Shown in pieces: positions 1 to 8,808 of a stretch of 64,000 nt of DNA. The first letter of the stretch is position 1; every line of letters begins with the position of its first letter. Source of the stretch: Aridibaculum aurantiacum. Lineage in GTDB: Bacteria > Bacteroidota > Bacteroidia > Chitinophagales > Chitinophagaceae. The position numbers and the translations under genes are program-made. The DNA lies in the NCBI RefSeq assembly GCF_017355875.1, contig NZ_JAFEWC010000003.1:253001-317000 (forward strand). Reading direction: 5' to 3'. The notes beneath the pieces are model-generated. The model was not told the origin of the DNA. It did no database searches and was given only the letters and a program-made list of their open reading frames with translations.

Positions 1-60
1 ATCCCAAATTGATACCGGGTCGTTTGGCCCGTACCAGCGCATGGTTTGTTCGAATTGCAT
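1..60 (-). CDS. uxuA: UxuA, D-mannonate dehydratase (N-terminal 20 codons only)
   Basis: The minus strand from an ATG at 60 to the window edge is open and reads MQFEQTMRWYGPNDPVS..., which matches the highly conserved start of D-mannonate dehydratase (EQTMRWYGPxDPVSL in most UxuA proteins). The enzyme converts D-mannonate to 2-keto-3-deoxygluconate in the cytoplasm, the step after fructuronate reductase. It lies directly downstream of uxuB on the same strand, about 100 bp away, as expected for a glucuronate catabolic operon. Only 20 codons are visible, so integrity of the gene cannot be judged. The identification rests on the N-terminal motif plus the neighbour. Confidence 0.85.
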   Translation of the reverse strand, partial: MQFEQTMRWYGPNDPVSIWD

Positions 61-160
61 ATTGTGAATTATGAGTTTTGAAAGTGAATGGTAAATTGTG
101 AGTTGTGAGTGGTGAATAGTGAAAAGTGAATAGTCAATTGTGAATGCTTTTTTGACTTCC
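61..160. repeat. Degenerate TGAATAG / TGAATTG tandem repeat in the uxuB-uxuA spacer
   Basis: The spacer between the uxuB stop and the uxuA start is built from imperfect, roughly 7-8 nt units such as gtgaata, gtgaaaa, gtgaatagtc and aattgtgaat. No hairpin or gene is visible. It looks like a slippage-prone simple repeat transcribed inside the uxuBA operon. Confidence 0.5.
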
Positions 161-994
161 TTACACTCCGCTAAAAGCACTAAAGCCACCATCAATAGGT
201 ATTACTACACCTGTCACGAATTTGGAACCATCGCCGCAAAGCCATAGCAAGGTGCCGATTAGATCTTCAGGTGTACCAAAGCGACCCATGGGTGTGTGGG
301 AGATGATGGTGTTGCCTCTATCTGTTAAGCTGCCGTCTGCTGTTGTTAGTAGGCTACGGTTTTGGTCGGTAAGGAAGAAGCCCGGTGCCATAGCATTTAC
401 ACGAATACCGGCTTTCGAAAAATGCACAGCCAACCATTGTGTAAAGTTTGATATCGCTGCCTTGGCTCCACTGTATGCCGGTATCTTGGTCAATGGCCTG
501 AAGGCGTTCATTGATGATATGTTGAGGATGGTTGCGCCTTCTCTGCCAACCATATCTTTTGCAAATACCTGCGTAGGTAGCAGTGTGCCGATAAAATTCA
601 GGTCGAATACAAACTTGATCCCTTCCGGGTCAAGATCAAAAAATGTTTTTACTTCTTCACCCAGTGAAAGATCATCTTCCTCGAAGAAGTTCTTGGATGT
701 TGTTCCTTTTGGATGGTTGCCACCTGCACCATTGATCAGTATATCGCAAGGGCCTAATGTTGAAATGACCTCTTCATGTGCTTGCTTCAAGCTGGTTATG
801 TCTAATACATTTGCGGCAATACCAATGGCAGTGCCGCCTTGTTGCTTTATTTCATCTGCAACACTTTTAGCATTCTCTTCCCTTAAATCTAATACAGCCA
901 CCTTTGCACCTTGAGCGGCAAGGGCCAATGCCATTGTTCTACATAAAATTCCTCCACCGCCGGTTATGACGGCTACCTTGTTTGAAAGTTCCAT
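161..994 (-). CDS. uxuB: UxuB-type SDR, D-mannonate oxidoreductase (fructuronate reductase)
   Basis: This is a classical short-chain dehydrogenase of about 277 residues. It has the N-terminal Rossmann nucleotide motif (VAVITGGGGILC), the NGAGGNHPKGTT segment, the catalytic Ser in NISSMNAF and a YSGAKAA (YxxxK) motif. The GGNHPK insert, the FFDLDPEGIKFVFDLNFIGTLLPTQ region and the C-terminal DGGFSAFSGV match the SDR-type UxuB group (as in Bacillus) that interconverts D-fructuronate and D-mannonate. The start at 994 is preferred over an upstream ATG at 1051 because the shorter form begins with the canonical MELSNKVAVITGG. It also leaves a normal 40-bp gap after the GH2 gene, where the longer form would overlap it. 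It is cotranscribed with GH2 upstream and uxuA downstream, so it probably consumes glucuronate released by the neighbouring GH115. Confidence 0.9.
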   Translation of the reverse strand: MELSNKVAVITGGGGILCRTMALALAAQGAKVAVLDLREENAKSVADEIKQQGGTAIGIAANVLDITSLKQAHEEVISTLGPCDILINGAGGNHPKGTTSKNFFEEDDLSLGEEVKTFFDLDPEGIKFVFDLNFIGTLLPTQVFAKDMVGREGATILNISSMNAFRPLTKIPAYSGAKAAISNFTQWLAVHFSKAGIRVNAMAPGFFLTDQNRSLLTTADGSLTDRGNTIISHTPMGRFGTPEDLIGTLLWLCGDGSKFVTGVVIPIDGGFSAFSGV

Positions 995-1034
995 TAAGCG
1001 TTTGTTATGGTTGATGTTGTTTTTAAAATCATGT

Positions 1035-4022
1035 TTATTTTTTTGCAGCACTCAAAGGAGCATAGATCTCTGCTTCAATGATGCTTAGTGTGCCTTTTGC
1101 ATTTGCATCGTCCCTTGCTACACCATCATCCAGTTTTTTACCGTTCACTTCCACACCTGTATTTGTTCCCTGGTCTAGTGAAGTGCCCGCCAATTGTATT
1201 CTTACTGTTTTGCCCCTGGTAGGTTTTAATGAAATAGTATAGTAACCAAGCGTAGTTTGCGTTTTGCCATTGAATGCTTCCTTGCCATCTACCGTTATTA
1301 CCAATGGGTATACACGTGAACGGAAGTTGTTGAGCTTGATGGTGATCTCGCTCACTGTCGCTTCTTTCTCTAATGTGTATTCAATCCATGCTGTGTTAAG
1401 CTTGCCATCATTTACCCAATCCGAAAGTTCATTATCATCAAAGCTCCGGGCGGCTTTGTCTGCATTTGCACCGGCAGTAGCACTTACAATGGTAAGCGGC
1501 GTACGTGTCATGGTATAGGATGGTGTGGCAGGTGTTGGACCTCTATCCAAACGCATGGGTAAACCTGCAGATGGTAATACTGCAGACAAGCCATTTTCTG
1601 TTGCATAAGGCTTTGTGTTAAGTGTAATGGTTGCATCTTTCAAACCTTCTGCAGTTGCCTTCACTGTGATGGTGCCTGGCTGCGTTGTGGAACGAACGAG
1701 AAAACGATTAACACCACCTTCTACAGGATATGCAGTTGTTAGTACATAATTACCAGGGCCCATTGCCATACCACCTCTCCATTCTCCCGGGCCGGTCATT
1801 GTGTAGTTAACCATGTTGAGTGCGGTAGGGCAACGGTTGCCTTTTGCATCTACCACTTCCACTTCTACCAATGCAAGATCATGACCATTGGCTACAAATT
1901 CTGTCGGCCGTTTTACTTTTGTAAGTCGCAGTGCAACAGGAGCGCCAACAGTATGGATGATGCCAGTGCAGACTTGTTTGTTCTTTGCATCATAGCCAAC
2001 AGCACTTATGTTCCCTGGTACCCATTCAATGTTTTTGAAAGTGAAAAGGAAACCATCGCTCTTTTTTCCAAAGCCTTTTGATTTGCCATTTACCTTTAGC
2101 TCTACTTTATCTGAAGTTGAGATAACATAGATGTCTTTCTTAACACTGGGGTCGTAGTTCCAATGGCCTACGATGTGCAGGCTGTGCTTCTCAGGATTTA
2201 CCCAGCCATCCCACATTACTTTATGCGAATAATAATTCTGCTTCTTTATTCGCATTGCGTCCACTTCTCCACTACGACGGAAGTTCTCTTCACCGCGGTG
2301 GTGCGTATTGGTTTCAGACCAGATGATGTTAACACCTCCGCTGCTTAAACGCTTGCCTGTTCCGGGTCTTTCTTTCCAGAACTCGTACCAGCGTCTTACA
2401 TTCTCAACAGCATGGCTTTCCATGTTGCGGTTGTATGCCGCGGCTGATTGTCCTTTGTGTAAAGGACCTGCTCCATCTTTGTGGTAAGGCGGTGTAAAAT
2501 CATCCCAGTATTTTCTTGAACCTTCATCTCTTGAATATTCCATTGCCCACATAGGTATATGTGCACTTTTGTTGGTGTACAACATTTCACCACCATATTC
2601 CGCTGTTTTACTGTCCAGCATTTCGCGGCTGCCAATGGCTCTGCCTCCTTTAGGATCGTACTGGTCGCGGATATCCTTCATCTCCTGCATGTGTTGCTCG
2701 CTGATGCTTTCGTTGCCACACTCGTAAAAGATGATGCTGGGATTGTTCTTGTTGTAAATGATGGCATCGCGCATCACAGCCTTGCGTTGTTCCCATCTTG
2801 TACCTTCTACATCCTTCTCTGCATCACCAGCAGGCATGGCTTGTAAAAGGCCCACCCTGTCGCAGCTTTCAACGTCTTGCTTCCATGGTGCAATGTGCAT
2901 CCAGCGCACCAGGTTGCCTCCACTTTCTACCATCAATGCATTGCTGTAATCGCTTAGCCATGCAGGTATAGAAGCACCCACTGCAGGCCATTCATTGGTA
3001 GTACGTTGGGCATAACCATGTACCATGATGACGCGGTCGTTCAGATAGATCATGCCATCTTTAAAATCTGTTTTGCGAAAACCTGTTGTAGTAGTTACAG
3101 CGTCTGTAGGTTTTCCATTCACTTTTAAAGTAGTGGTTACATTGTACAGGTAGCCATAGCCCCAGCTCCAGAACTTCAAGCCGCTAACAGCTGATGAGGC
3201 CTTCAGAACTTTTGTTTCGTTTGGTGCAATAATTACTTTATCACCAACAAATGTTTTCAGAAGTTTATCATCCAGTTCTTTGATTGAAACTTCATAGATC
3301 ACTTGCTGTGGTTGTGCTGTTTCATTTTTTACTTCTGACTCAGCATGTATGGTAGCAGTTTCCCCTTTTATATTATGATTTAGTGCGTATACATAAACAC
3401 CTGTTGTTTTCAGGTTGGAATACAAAGGAAGTGTTTGATAAACCTTAGGTACAATATGCAGGTAAACATTCTTTGTGATGCCTCCATAGTTCACGTTGAA
3501 GTTCTTGTCTTCCCATTGAAACTTCGTATTGGTAGCTTTCTCACGGTAGTTCCAGTCATTGTCTATACGTGCTGCCACCACATTCTCTTCATCACCAAAT
3601 TTCACCAGCTCGGTTACATCAAATCCAAATGAAGTAACACCGTTTTCGTGCAGGCCAACATGTGTTCCATTTACATAAAAATCACCGGCCTGGCGAATAC
3701 CTTCAAATTCTAAAAACACTTTTTGTCCTTTGGCAGATGCAGGCAATTTAAAACGTTTGCGATACCAGGAGATACCTGTTGAAAGATCAACAATGTCTTT
3801 TTTAAAAGCTTCATCCTCGTTCCATGCATAGGGTAGTGTTACACTTTTCCAACTGCCATCATTGAAGCTGACATTTGAAGCTTCCTTAGGATCACCAACT
3901 ATAACTTTCCAGTCGCTGTTGAAGTTGTACTTCGTGCGCTGTGATGTGTTTTGCGCTAGTGACACAGTAGTGATGAACGAGAGGCAGAAAATTGCGGATA
4001 GATGTTTAATCATCTTTTTCAT
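1035..4022 (-). CDS. GH2 family glycosidase, secreted (beta-galactosidase-like)
   Basis: About 995 residues. A signal peptide (MKKMIKHLSAIFCLSF...SLAQ) is followed by a GH2 sugar-binding domain (residues ~30-190), an immunoglobulin-like domain (~190-320) and the TIM barrel (~320-620). The predicted acid/base Glu438 lies in FYECGNES and a candidate nucleophile, Glu495, in MWAMEYSRDEG. The C-terminal third holds beta-sandwich domains, the last with a malectin / galactose-binding look (AEIYAP ending). Family members remove terminal beta-galactose or beta-glucuronate; the exact substrate cannot be read from sequence. The start at 4022 is chosen because it opens the signal peptide; an in-frame ATG at 4070 adds an unlikely charged leader. 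It is the first gene of the GH2-uxuB-uxuA run, which suggests a link to uronic-acid-bearing side chains. Confidence 0.88.
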   Translation of the reverse strand: MKKMIKHLSAIFCLSFITTVSLAQNTSQRTKYNFNSDWKVIVGDPKEASNVSFNDGSWKSVTLPYAWNEDEAFKKDIVDLSTGISWYRKRFKLPASAKGQKVFLEFEGIRQAGDFYVNGTHVGLHENGVTSFGFDVTELVKFGDEENVVAARIDNDWNYREKATNTKFQWEDKNFNVNYGGITKNVYLHIVPKVYQTLPLYSNLKTTGVYVYALNHNIKGETATIHAESEVKNETAQPQQVIYEVSIKELDDKLLKTFVGDKVIIAPNETKVLKASSAVSGLKFWSWGYGYLYNVTTTLKVNGKPTDAVTTTTGFRKTDFKDGMIYLNDRVIMVHGYAQRTTNEWPAVGASIPAWLSDYSNALMVESGGNLVRWMHIAPWKQDVESCDRVGLLQAMPAGDAEKDVEGTRWEQRKAVMRDAIIYNKNNPSIIFYECGNESISEQHMQEMKDIRDQYDPKGGRAIGSREMLDSKTAEYGGEMLYTNKSAHIPMWAMEYSRDEGSRKYWDDFTPPYHKDGAGPLHKGQSAAAYNRNMESHAVENVRRWYEFWKERPGTGKRLSSGGVNIIWSETNTHHRGEENFRRSGEVDAMRIKKQNYYSHKVMWDGWVNPEKHSLHIVGHWNYDPSVKKDIYVISTSDKVELKVNGKSKGFGKKSDGFLFTFKNIEWVPGNISAVGYDAKNKQVCTGIIHTVGAPVALRLTKVKRPTEFVANGHDLALVEVEVVDAKGNRCPTALNMVNYTMTGPGEWRGGMAMGPGNYVLTTAYPVEGGVNRFLVRSTTQPGTITVKATAEGLKDATITLNTKPYATENGLSAVLPSAGLPMRLDRGPTPATPSYTMTRTPLTIVSATAGANADKAARSFDDNELSDWVNDGKLNTAWIEYTLEKEATVSEITIKLNNFRSRVYPLVITVDGKEAFNGKTQTTLGYYTISLKPTRGKTVRIQLAGTSLDQGTNTGVEVNGKKLDDGVARDDANAKGTLSIIEAEIYAPLSAAKK

Positions 4023-4167
4023 ATGAAGCTTGTGAGGTTGTTCGTTGTAATTAACCTTGAAACGAAGCATTGTAAGATTAAGTTCAAGACGCTCTTTTGA
4101 TTGCCTGCCTGTTACACCAAAGGTGAGGGCAAACCAGCAAGCGATGCTTAAGTGCTTTCTACTTTAT

Positions 4168-4184
4168 TTACGAAAACGAAGTAG
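4168..4184. promoter_or_regulatory. Candidate LacI-regulator operator A (17-mer)
   Basis: TTACGAAAACGAAGTAG lies about 150 bp upstream of the GH2 start. It matches TTACGAAAACGATGTAG at 8738-8754, upstream of GH115 and lacI, at 16 of 17 positions. Both copies are followed by a GATTTCG / GATTTTCG segment and have the same orientation relative to the downstream minus-strand gene. Binding by the LacI protein encoded at 8809 is inference. The remaining 4023-4301 spacer holds no gene; a possible -7 element (TAATCTTAC, 4072-4080 on the minus strand) precedes GH2. Confidence 0.5.
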
Positions 4185-4301
4185 CTGGATTTCGCAGGTT
4201 TTGAAAATCTTATAGTTTCCTTCCAGTAGATTATCAACTGAAGTCTTTGATTGTTTTTGAACAGTAGTTAATAATTATTCTTGCGAAGGAGAAACGTGTT
4301 C

Positions 4302-5621
4302 TTAATCGTTCAATACCTGGTAAACAGATGCGGTGAATTTATCCTGCACATCTGATCTCAGCGATGAATGTTGTGTATACAATAGTGCTATAATGTTCTC
4401 TTTCGGATCTACCCAATAGGTGGTTCCAAAATATCCACCCCATTTGTAGGCGCCTTCGGTCATGCCTAGTTTCAATTCAGTTTGTTTGGTTGTTACCTGG
4501 AAGCCTAAACCAAACTTGTCACTACCTACAAACAGGTCGCCTATGTGATTGCTTGTCATCAGCTCAACTGATCTGCGAGACAGGAGCCTTGTGCCATTGT
4601 AAGTGCCGCCGTTCAATAGCATCTGGAGAAATGCTGCATAATCAGAAATGGTAGAACTTAAACCAGCGCCGCCAGATAGGTATACGCCACCGCGCTTTGG
4701 ATAGTCTGCACTTACAGAACCAGTTCCTTCGTATGTAGTTAATGTTCTGTTCGCACCTTGCCTATGTACAGTTACAAGCCTGCTATGCTTTTCTTGTGGC
4801 AGGTAAAAGTAAGTGTCCGTCATACCAAGCGGCTTAAATATTCTTTCCTCAAAAAATCTATCTAATGGCAATCCTGAGGCAACTTCTACCAGCCTACCCA
4901 ACACATCCGTGCTTAATCCATAGGTGAATTTTTCCCCTGGATTGTGCGCCAGCGGAAGTTTAGCTAACCTATCTACCGACCAGCTTAATGAGTCGCTGCT
5001 TGCTTCAAAACCCGCATAGATTTTTGCTTTAGAATAGATAGCCGTCCATGGCTCTCCACCAATAACAGCATACTGAAGACCTGCCGTATGGGTAAGCAGG
5101 TCGCGAATGGTTATTTCTCTTTTAGCAGGTTTGGTGGTAAAGGTTGTATCAGCAGCATTATATTGATCTAATACCTGTGGCTTAGCAAATGCAGGAATAT
5201 ATTTGGAAATACGGTCGTCCAGTAAAAACTTTCCTTCTTCAAAAAGCATCATCACTGCAACACTTGTGATGGCTTTGGTTTGCGAAGCGATCCTGAAAAT
5301 GTGGTCAGTCTTAAGCGCAGTTTGAGTGGGTATGTCAGCATGTCCAAATGACTTGTTGTAAACTATTTTGCCGTTGCGGGCAATAAAGCCTATAGCGCCT
5401 GCTACCTCTCTTTTTTCGATGGCTTGCTGGATTATGTTATCTATCCGTTGCAGTCTTTCTTCGCTTACGTTGGCCGCTGAAGGCGAAGTTGCCTGCAGAG
5501 TAGATGGTATAGTTCCACTGCCTGCTGTGCCCCTGTGATTACCGGAAGTTGATAATGACGAAGAACAGGAAAAGAATATGGTACAACCGACAAGTACAAG
5601 GCTTAAGAATGATGACTTCAT
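4302..5621 (-). CDS. Class C beta-lactamase-like serine hydrolase, lipoprotein
   Basis: 439 residues. A lipoprotein signal (MKSSFLSLVLVGC...FFSC) is followed by a beta-lactamase / transpeptidase-like domain (residues ~55-435). The SxxK catalytic motif is visible as SQTK (Ser113-Lys116) and the Tyr motif as YGLS in FTYGLSTDVLG. LLTHTAGL is typical of the EstB / CubicO group. Such enzymes are esterases or D-amino-acid peptidases rather than true beta-lactamases. It starts 8 bp downstream of the GH115 stop, so it is very probably cotranscribed with it. In this setting it may deacylate glycans, but that is inference from context only. Confidence 0.85.
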   Translation of the reverse strand: MKSSFLSLVLVGCTIFFSCSSSLSTSGNHRGTAGSGTIPSTLQATSPSAANVSEERLQRIDNIIQQAIEKREVAGAIGFIARNGKIVYNKSFGHADIPTQTALKTDHIFRIASQTKAITSVAVMMLFEEGKFLLDDRISKYIPAFAKPQVLDQYNAADTTFTTKPAKREITIRDLLTHTAGLQYAVIGGEPWTAIYSKAKIYAGFEASSDSLSWSVDRLAKLPLAHNPGEKFTYGLSTDVLGRLVEVASGLPLDRFFEERIFKPLGMTDTYFYLPQEKHSRLVTVHRQGANRTLTTYEGTGSVSADYPKRGGVYLSGGAGLSSTISDYAAFLQMLLNGGTYNGTRLLSRRSVELMTSNHIGDLFVGSDKFGLGFQVTTKQTELKLGMTEGAYKWGGYFGTTYWVDPKENIIALLYTQHSSLRSDVQDKFTASVYQVLND

Positions 5622-5629
5622 ATTAGGTA

Positions 5630-8563
5630 TTATGGATTGATGTGATTGTTTAAAAATGTGGTTGGAGGTAATGTGCTATATGCTTTTTTCAAACCGCCTA
5701 TATCTATACGTATTTCATCCAGCATTACACCCGGATCAACTGCATAGATTTTCAAAGTATGTTTTCCTGCAGGAAGAAAGGGTAGTTGTATTTTTCTTTC
5801 AGCCCTGTTCCGCAAAACATTTTGTTTCCACTCTTCGCTTCTGCCTGCTGTTTTTATATCTATCAATTGCAACGGGCCATCATCAACAGTTACTGCATAA
5901 CGTACCCTGTAGTTATTGTTGATAGGATGAGAAGGTAACGCAAAGACAGACACAACAGGCGTGGCGGCATTGAAAGTATGGAAGTCGTATTCAACAAGCG
6001 CGTTGCTTTGCTTAATAGAGTCGGTGTTGGTTGTAACCTTTTTGTTGACCGATAGAGGAGAAGCCTGGAGCACATTACCTGTATATCCTAAACCATTTAT
6101 CGTTTGCCATTGGCTGGAATGCTGGTCGCTCTTGCGGGTGAAGCCAGTGGCAGGGATCACAACTATCCCATTGTTTTCAATGAAACCTTGGAAGCCTGCA
6201 AATGCTTCAGTGCTTCGCTTTTCAGCCTGCACGTTTACAACATACTGCTTTCCTCCACCAGTGAATGTTATGGTGCCAATTGTCCTGCCAACTTCTTGCA
6301 ATTTGCGAAAGTCAACATCCACCCACAGGCGTACTTGCTTCTGGTCCTTTTCGACGGTGAGCGTACCGCTGTTTTTTGAAATGCGTATCCAGTCATGCGA
6401 CGGTGTTGCGATCCATTGTTGCTGTTGTGCTTTATCTAAATAAACATCAATAAAATATTGCTGCTTATTCAGGTTGTCAAAAGCTGGTAATGATAATAGT
6501 GCTGCATCACCATGTAGTGATGAATCCTTTGTAACAAAACCTTCAGGAGCAATATTCCATCCGATTCCTTCTTCAAGTTTTATGGTGGGTAGTGCAGGTG
6601 GCTGGTAAACGGGAAGCTCCCGTGGCTTCATCGACATCATGTTCTTCCACTTACCATTTGCCAACTGGTTGTTATAGTAGCCTGTCTCCTTTACAATACT
6701 ATCGTAAGCTGCTTTAGACATATCAGCATAATCAGTTGCACTCAGCCTGTTTTGCCTGCTGTAGAAATATGCTTTATCACGGTACAAAAACTTTTTATTC
6801 ATGAATGAGGCGCCTACCACAGGATAATAAACCAACTGGTAAAAAGCAGCTGCATCTTGCTGGTTTAGCTGCGCATATATTTTCTTTACAGATGTCTCCA
6901 GCTTATTGTATTGGTCTATCCGCTTCTGTGCTTCATCGCCGTAGTAAAAATGATTGAATGCTGTATACTTTGTTTGCGTGGTTGGTTCTGTCTGGCTCCA
7001 GCCCATGAACTCAGGTTTTCGCTCAAACGCCAGTTGATAATATTGCCATAGTATATCAACCATTTCACCAGACTTGTCCTTGCCAAATATGCTGTTGAGC
7101 CAACTATGCATGTGTTGCCTGGAATACCTGCTATCCTTAAAAGGTGCAGGATTATAAGCCATATCTAAGAACTGCTGTATGTTGTATTCTTGCGGTTTTA
7201 TATCGCCAACATTCAGTACCCACAAACGGTCTGCGCCAGTTTCAAAAGCCTTCATCATTTCTTCGCGCAACAACGATGGATGCGTAGAAGGCAGCCACAA
7301 ATAATCGTGCGGACGTCCCCAGTACGAAGCATGATAATACACTCCAGCGCCACCTTTCCTTTGCTTCTCCGTTTCATTGTTCAGCCGGTGTATGTAGCCG
7401 TAGTTATCATCGGGCCATACAAGGGTTACATCATTCGGCACGCTTAAGCCGTTGTCGTAAATATCGAGCACCTCTTTGTAGGGAGTAAGTACCTGCGGTA
7501 TGGCAGTAACATCTTTGTTGATATATTTCGCCAGCATCTCCCGTTCTTCCTCAATTATTTTACTTACCACTGGCACCGCTTCTTTCAGATCTTTTATCCC
7601 TTCCATTTGCCCGTCGTGCACTCCCCGCATTCCAATAGTATAGATCGCATTGATACCGCGACTTTCTTTTATCCTGTCTTCCCAGTATTTAAAAATTCTT
7701 TCTTTGTTGGTGAAGTAATTGAAAGGTCCCATCGTCTTTACATTCCATTCATCCACGTTGTTGCGTAGCATTGGCTCCGCATGCGATGAACCTATAATTA
7801 CCTGGTAGTCTTCTGCTGTTTTTATATTGCCGGGATAATGAAAGAACGCTTTGGTGCTGGGATGCATGGCGGGCCAGATAAGGTTGGCTTTCAGGCGAAG
7901 CAACAACTCAAAAATTTTTGCATAGGTTTTTGGCCCTATATCACCTGTTCCGGGTTCAAAAGTTTTGGCTGCCCATGGTTGCAGGCCCCAATCTTCATCG
8001 TTGATAAAAATTCCTCTATACTTTACACCCGGCGGTGAAGAAATAAATTCTTCCTGGCTGATGATGCATTCTTCTTGTTTCTTCACTGGTGCATCAGCCC
8101 ACCAGTACCACGGCGAAACACCTAGTTTTTCTGATAATGTAAATACTCCGTAAGCTGTACCTCTTGCATCACTACCTGCAATGATCAGTGCTTTAGAAAT
8201 TGCAGCAGTTGGTTTGTCAACAACACGAAGGCCGAAGCGCTCCCATTGGCCAGTAAGTTTTTTAGATAAAGAAGATTTGGAACCCGCAAACTTCTTCACA
8301 AGTGCAGAGCCAATAGTACCAATGACAATCATATTGCCTCTTGCTTTGGAAATATCTGTTATGACCGCGGGTTTATGGGAGGTTACACGTTCAATATCTT
8401 CTGCAAGAAGGTAAGCGGCTATAGAGTCGAGAGCTTTTCCTTGTTTACTATATACAATGGTAGCCTTTTGTTGTTTTGTAACAATCGCGAAACTATTCTT
8501 CTGCCCTGCGCAAAGTGAAGACACTACTAGGCTGATGAGCAGGAAAGAGCAAGAGATTTTCAT
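5630..8563 (-). CDS. GH115 alpha-glucuronidase, secreted
   Basis: About 977 residues. A signal peptide (MKISCSFLLISLVVSSLCAGQ) is followed by a small N-terminal domain and the GH115 catalytic barrel. The barrel shows family-typical segments: KYRGIFINDEDWGLQPW, LRLKANLIWPAMHP, YTIGMRGVHDGQMEG, LVWPDDNYGYIHRL and YYHASYWGRPHDYLW. A C-terminal beta-rich domain ends the protein. GH115 enzymes remove (4-O-methyl-)glucuronic acid from glycan backbones, usually xylan, and some act on arabinogalactan or RG-I side chains. The start at 8563 opens the signal peptide; an upstream in-frame ATG at 8623 would add a charged leader but cannot be excluded, since the predicted promoter lies further upstream. 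It shares a spacer with divergent lacI and is followed at 8 bp by the serine hydrolase. With uxuBA nearby it implies glucuronate use. Confidence 0.92.
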   Translation of the reverse strand: MKISCSFLLISLVVSSLCAGQKNSFAIVTKQQKATIVYSKQGKALDSIAAYLLAEDIERVTSHKPAVITDISKARGNMIVIGTIGSALVKKFAGSKSSLSKKLTGQWERFGLRVVDKPTAAISKALIIAGSDARGTAYGVFTLSEKLGVSPWYWWADAPVKKQEECIISQEEFISSPPGVKYRGIFINDEDWGLQPWAAKTFEPGTGDIGPKTYAKIFELLLRLKANLIWPAMHPSTKAFFHYPGNIKTAEDYQVIIGSSHAEPMLRNNVDEWNVKTMGPFNYFTNKERIFKYWEDRIKESRGINAIYTIGMRGVHDGQMEGIKDLKEAVPVVSKIIEEEREMLAKYINKDVTAIPQVLTPYKEVLDIYDNGLSVPNDVTLVWPDDNYGYIHRLNNETEKQRKGGAGVYYHASYWGRPHDYLWLPSTHPSLLREEMMKAFETGADRLWVLNVGDIKPQEYNIQQFLDMAYNPAPFKDSRYSRQHMHSWLNSIFGKDKSGEMVDILWQYYQLAFERKPEFMGWSQTEPTTQTKYTAFNHFYYGDEAQKRIDQYNKLETSVKKIYAQLNQQDAAAFYQLVYYPVVGASFMNKKFLYRDKAYFYSRQNRLSATDYADMSKAAYDSIVKETGYYNNQLANGKWKNMMSMKPRELPVYQPPALPTIKLEEGIGWNIAPEGFVTKDSSLHGDAALLSLPAFDNLNKQQYFIDVYLDKAQQQQWIATPSHDWIRISKNSGTLTVEKDQKQVRLWVDVDFRKLQEVGRTIGTITFTGGGKQYVVNVQAEKRSTEAFAGFQGFIENNGIVVIPATGFTRKSDQHSSQWQTINGLGYTGNVLQASPLSVNKKVTTNTDSIKQSNALVEYDFHTFNAATPVVSVFALPSHPINNNYRVRYAVTVDDGPLQLIDIKTAGRSEEWKQNVLRNRAERKIQLPFLPAGKHTLKIYAVDPGVMLDEIRIDIGGLKKAYSTLPPTTFLNNHINP

Positions 8564-8677
8564 TATAGCAATCGATCGTTGTTTTGTTAGGCAGATAGTT
8601 TGGTTTCTTCTTTTATGGATCAAACATGTTTAGCGTTATAAGAAGAAGCTGTTTATATCAGCAAATCATTATGTGCT

Positions 8678-8722
8678 TAAAACTAGTTTAACCGCCATCC
8701 AACGCTGTCCTGTACAGTCCTG
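8678..8722 (-). promoter_or_regulatory. CAGGAY direct-repeat promoter, site 1 (GH115)
   Basis: On the minus strand CAGGACTGTACAGGAC spans 8722-8707 (two CAGGAC units, period 10 bp). A -7-like element TAGTTTTA starts 22 nt after the second unit (8685-8678). This is the same arrangement as six other sites in the window. The leader to the GH115 start would be about 110 nt, or about 50 nt if the ATG at 8623 is used. Confidence 0.65.
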
Positions 8723-8737
8723 AAAACCAGTAGTGCA

Positions 8738-8769
8738 TTACGAAAACGATGTAGTTTAGATTTTCGTAA
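8738..8769. promoter_or_regulatory. Candidate LacI operator B with inverted repeat
   Basis: TTACGAAAA (8738-8746) and TTTTCGTAA (8761-8769) form a perfect 9-bp inverted repeat with a 14-nt spacer, ending 39 bp before the lacI start. The left half, extended to 8754, is the 17-mer shared with site A at 4168. The position suits autoregulation of lacI plus control of GH115. Assignment to this LacI protein is inference. Confidence 0.5.
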
Positions 8770-8808
8770 AATGCTGGAAAATATACTTCCTTAGCGCAAA
8801 ATGATTGT

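Noticed and set aside
222-914. 230-residue plus-strand ORF opposite uxuB
   Set aside because: It lies wholly antisense to a conserved dehydrogenase with clear motifs and shows no recognisable domain.
4072-4117. Possible eighth CAGGAY promoter upstream of GH2
   Set aside because: A CAGGCA unit sits at 4107-4102 on the minus strand, 22 nt from TAATCTTAC, but the partner unit 10 bp further upstream is GTGTAA, so the direct repeat is not present.
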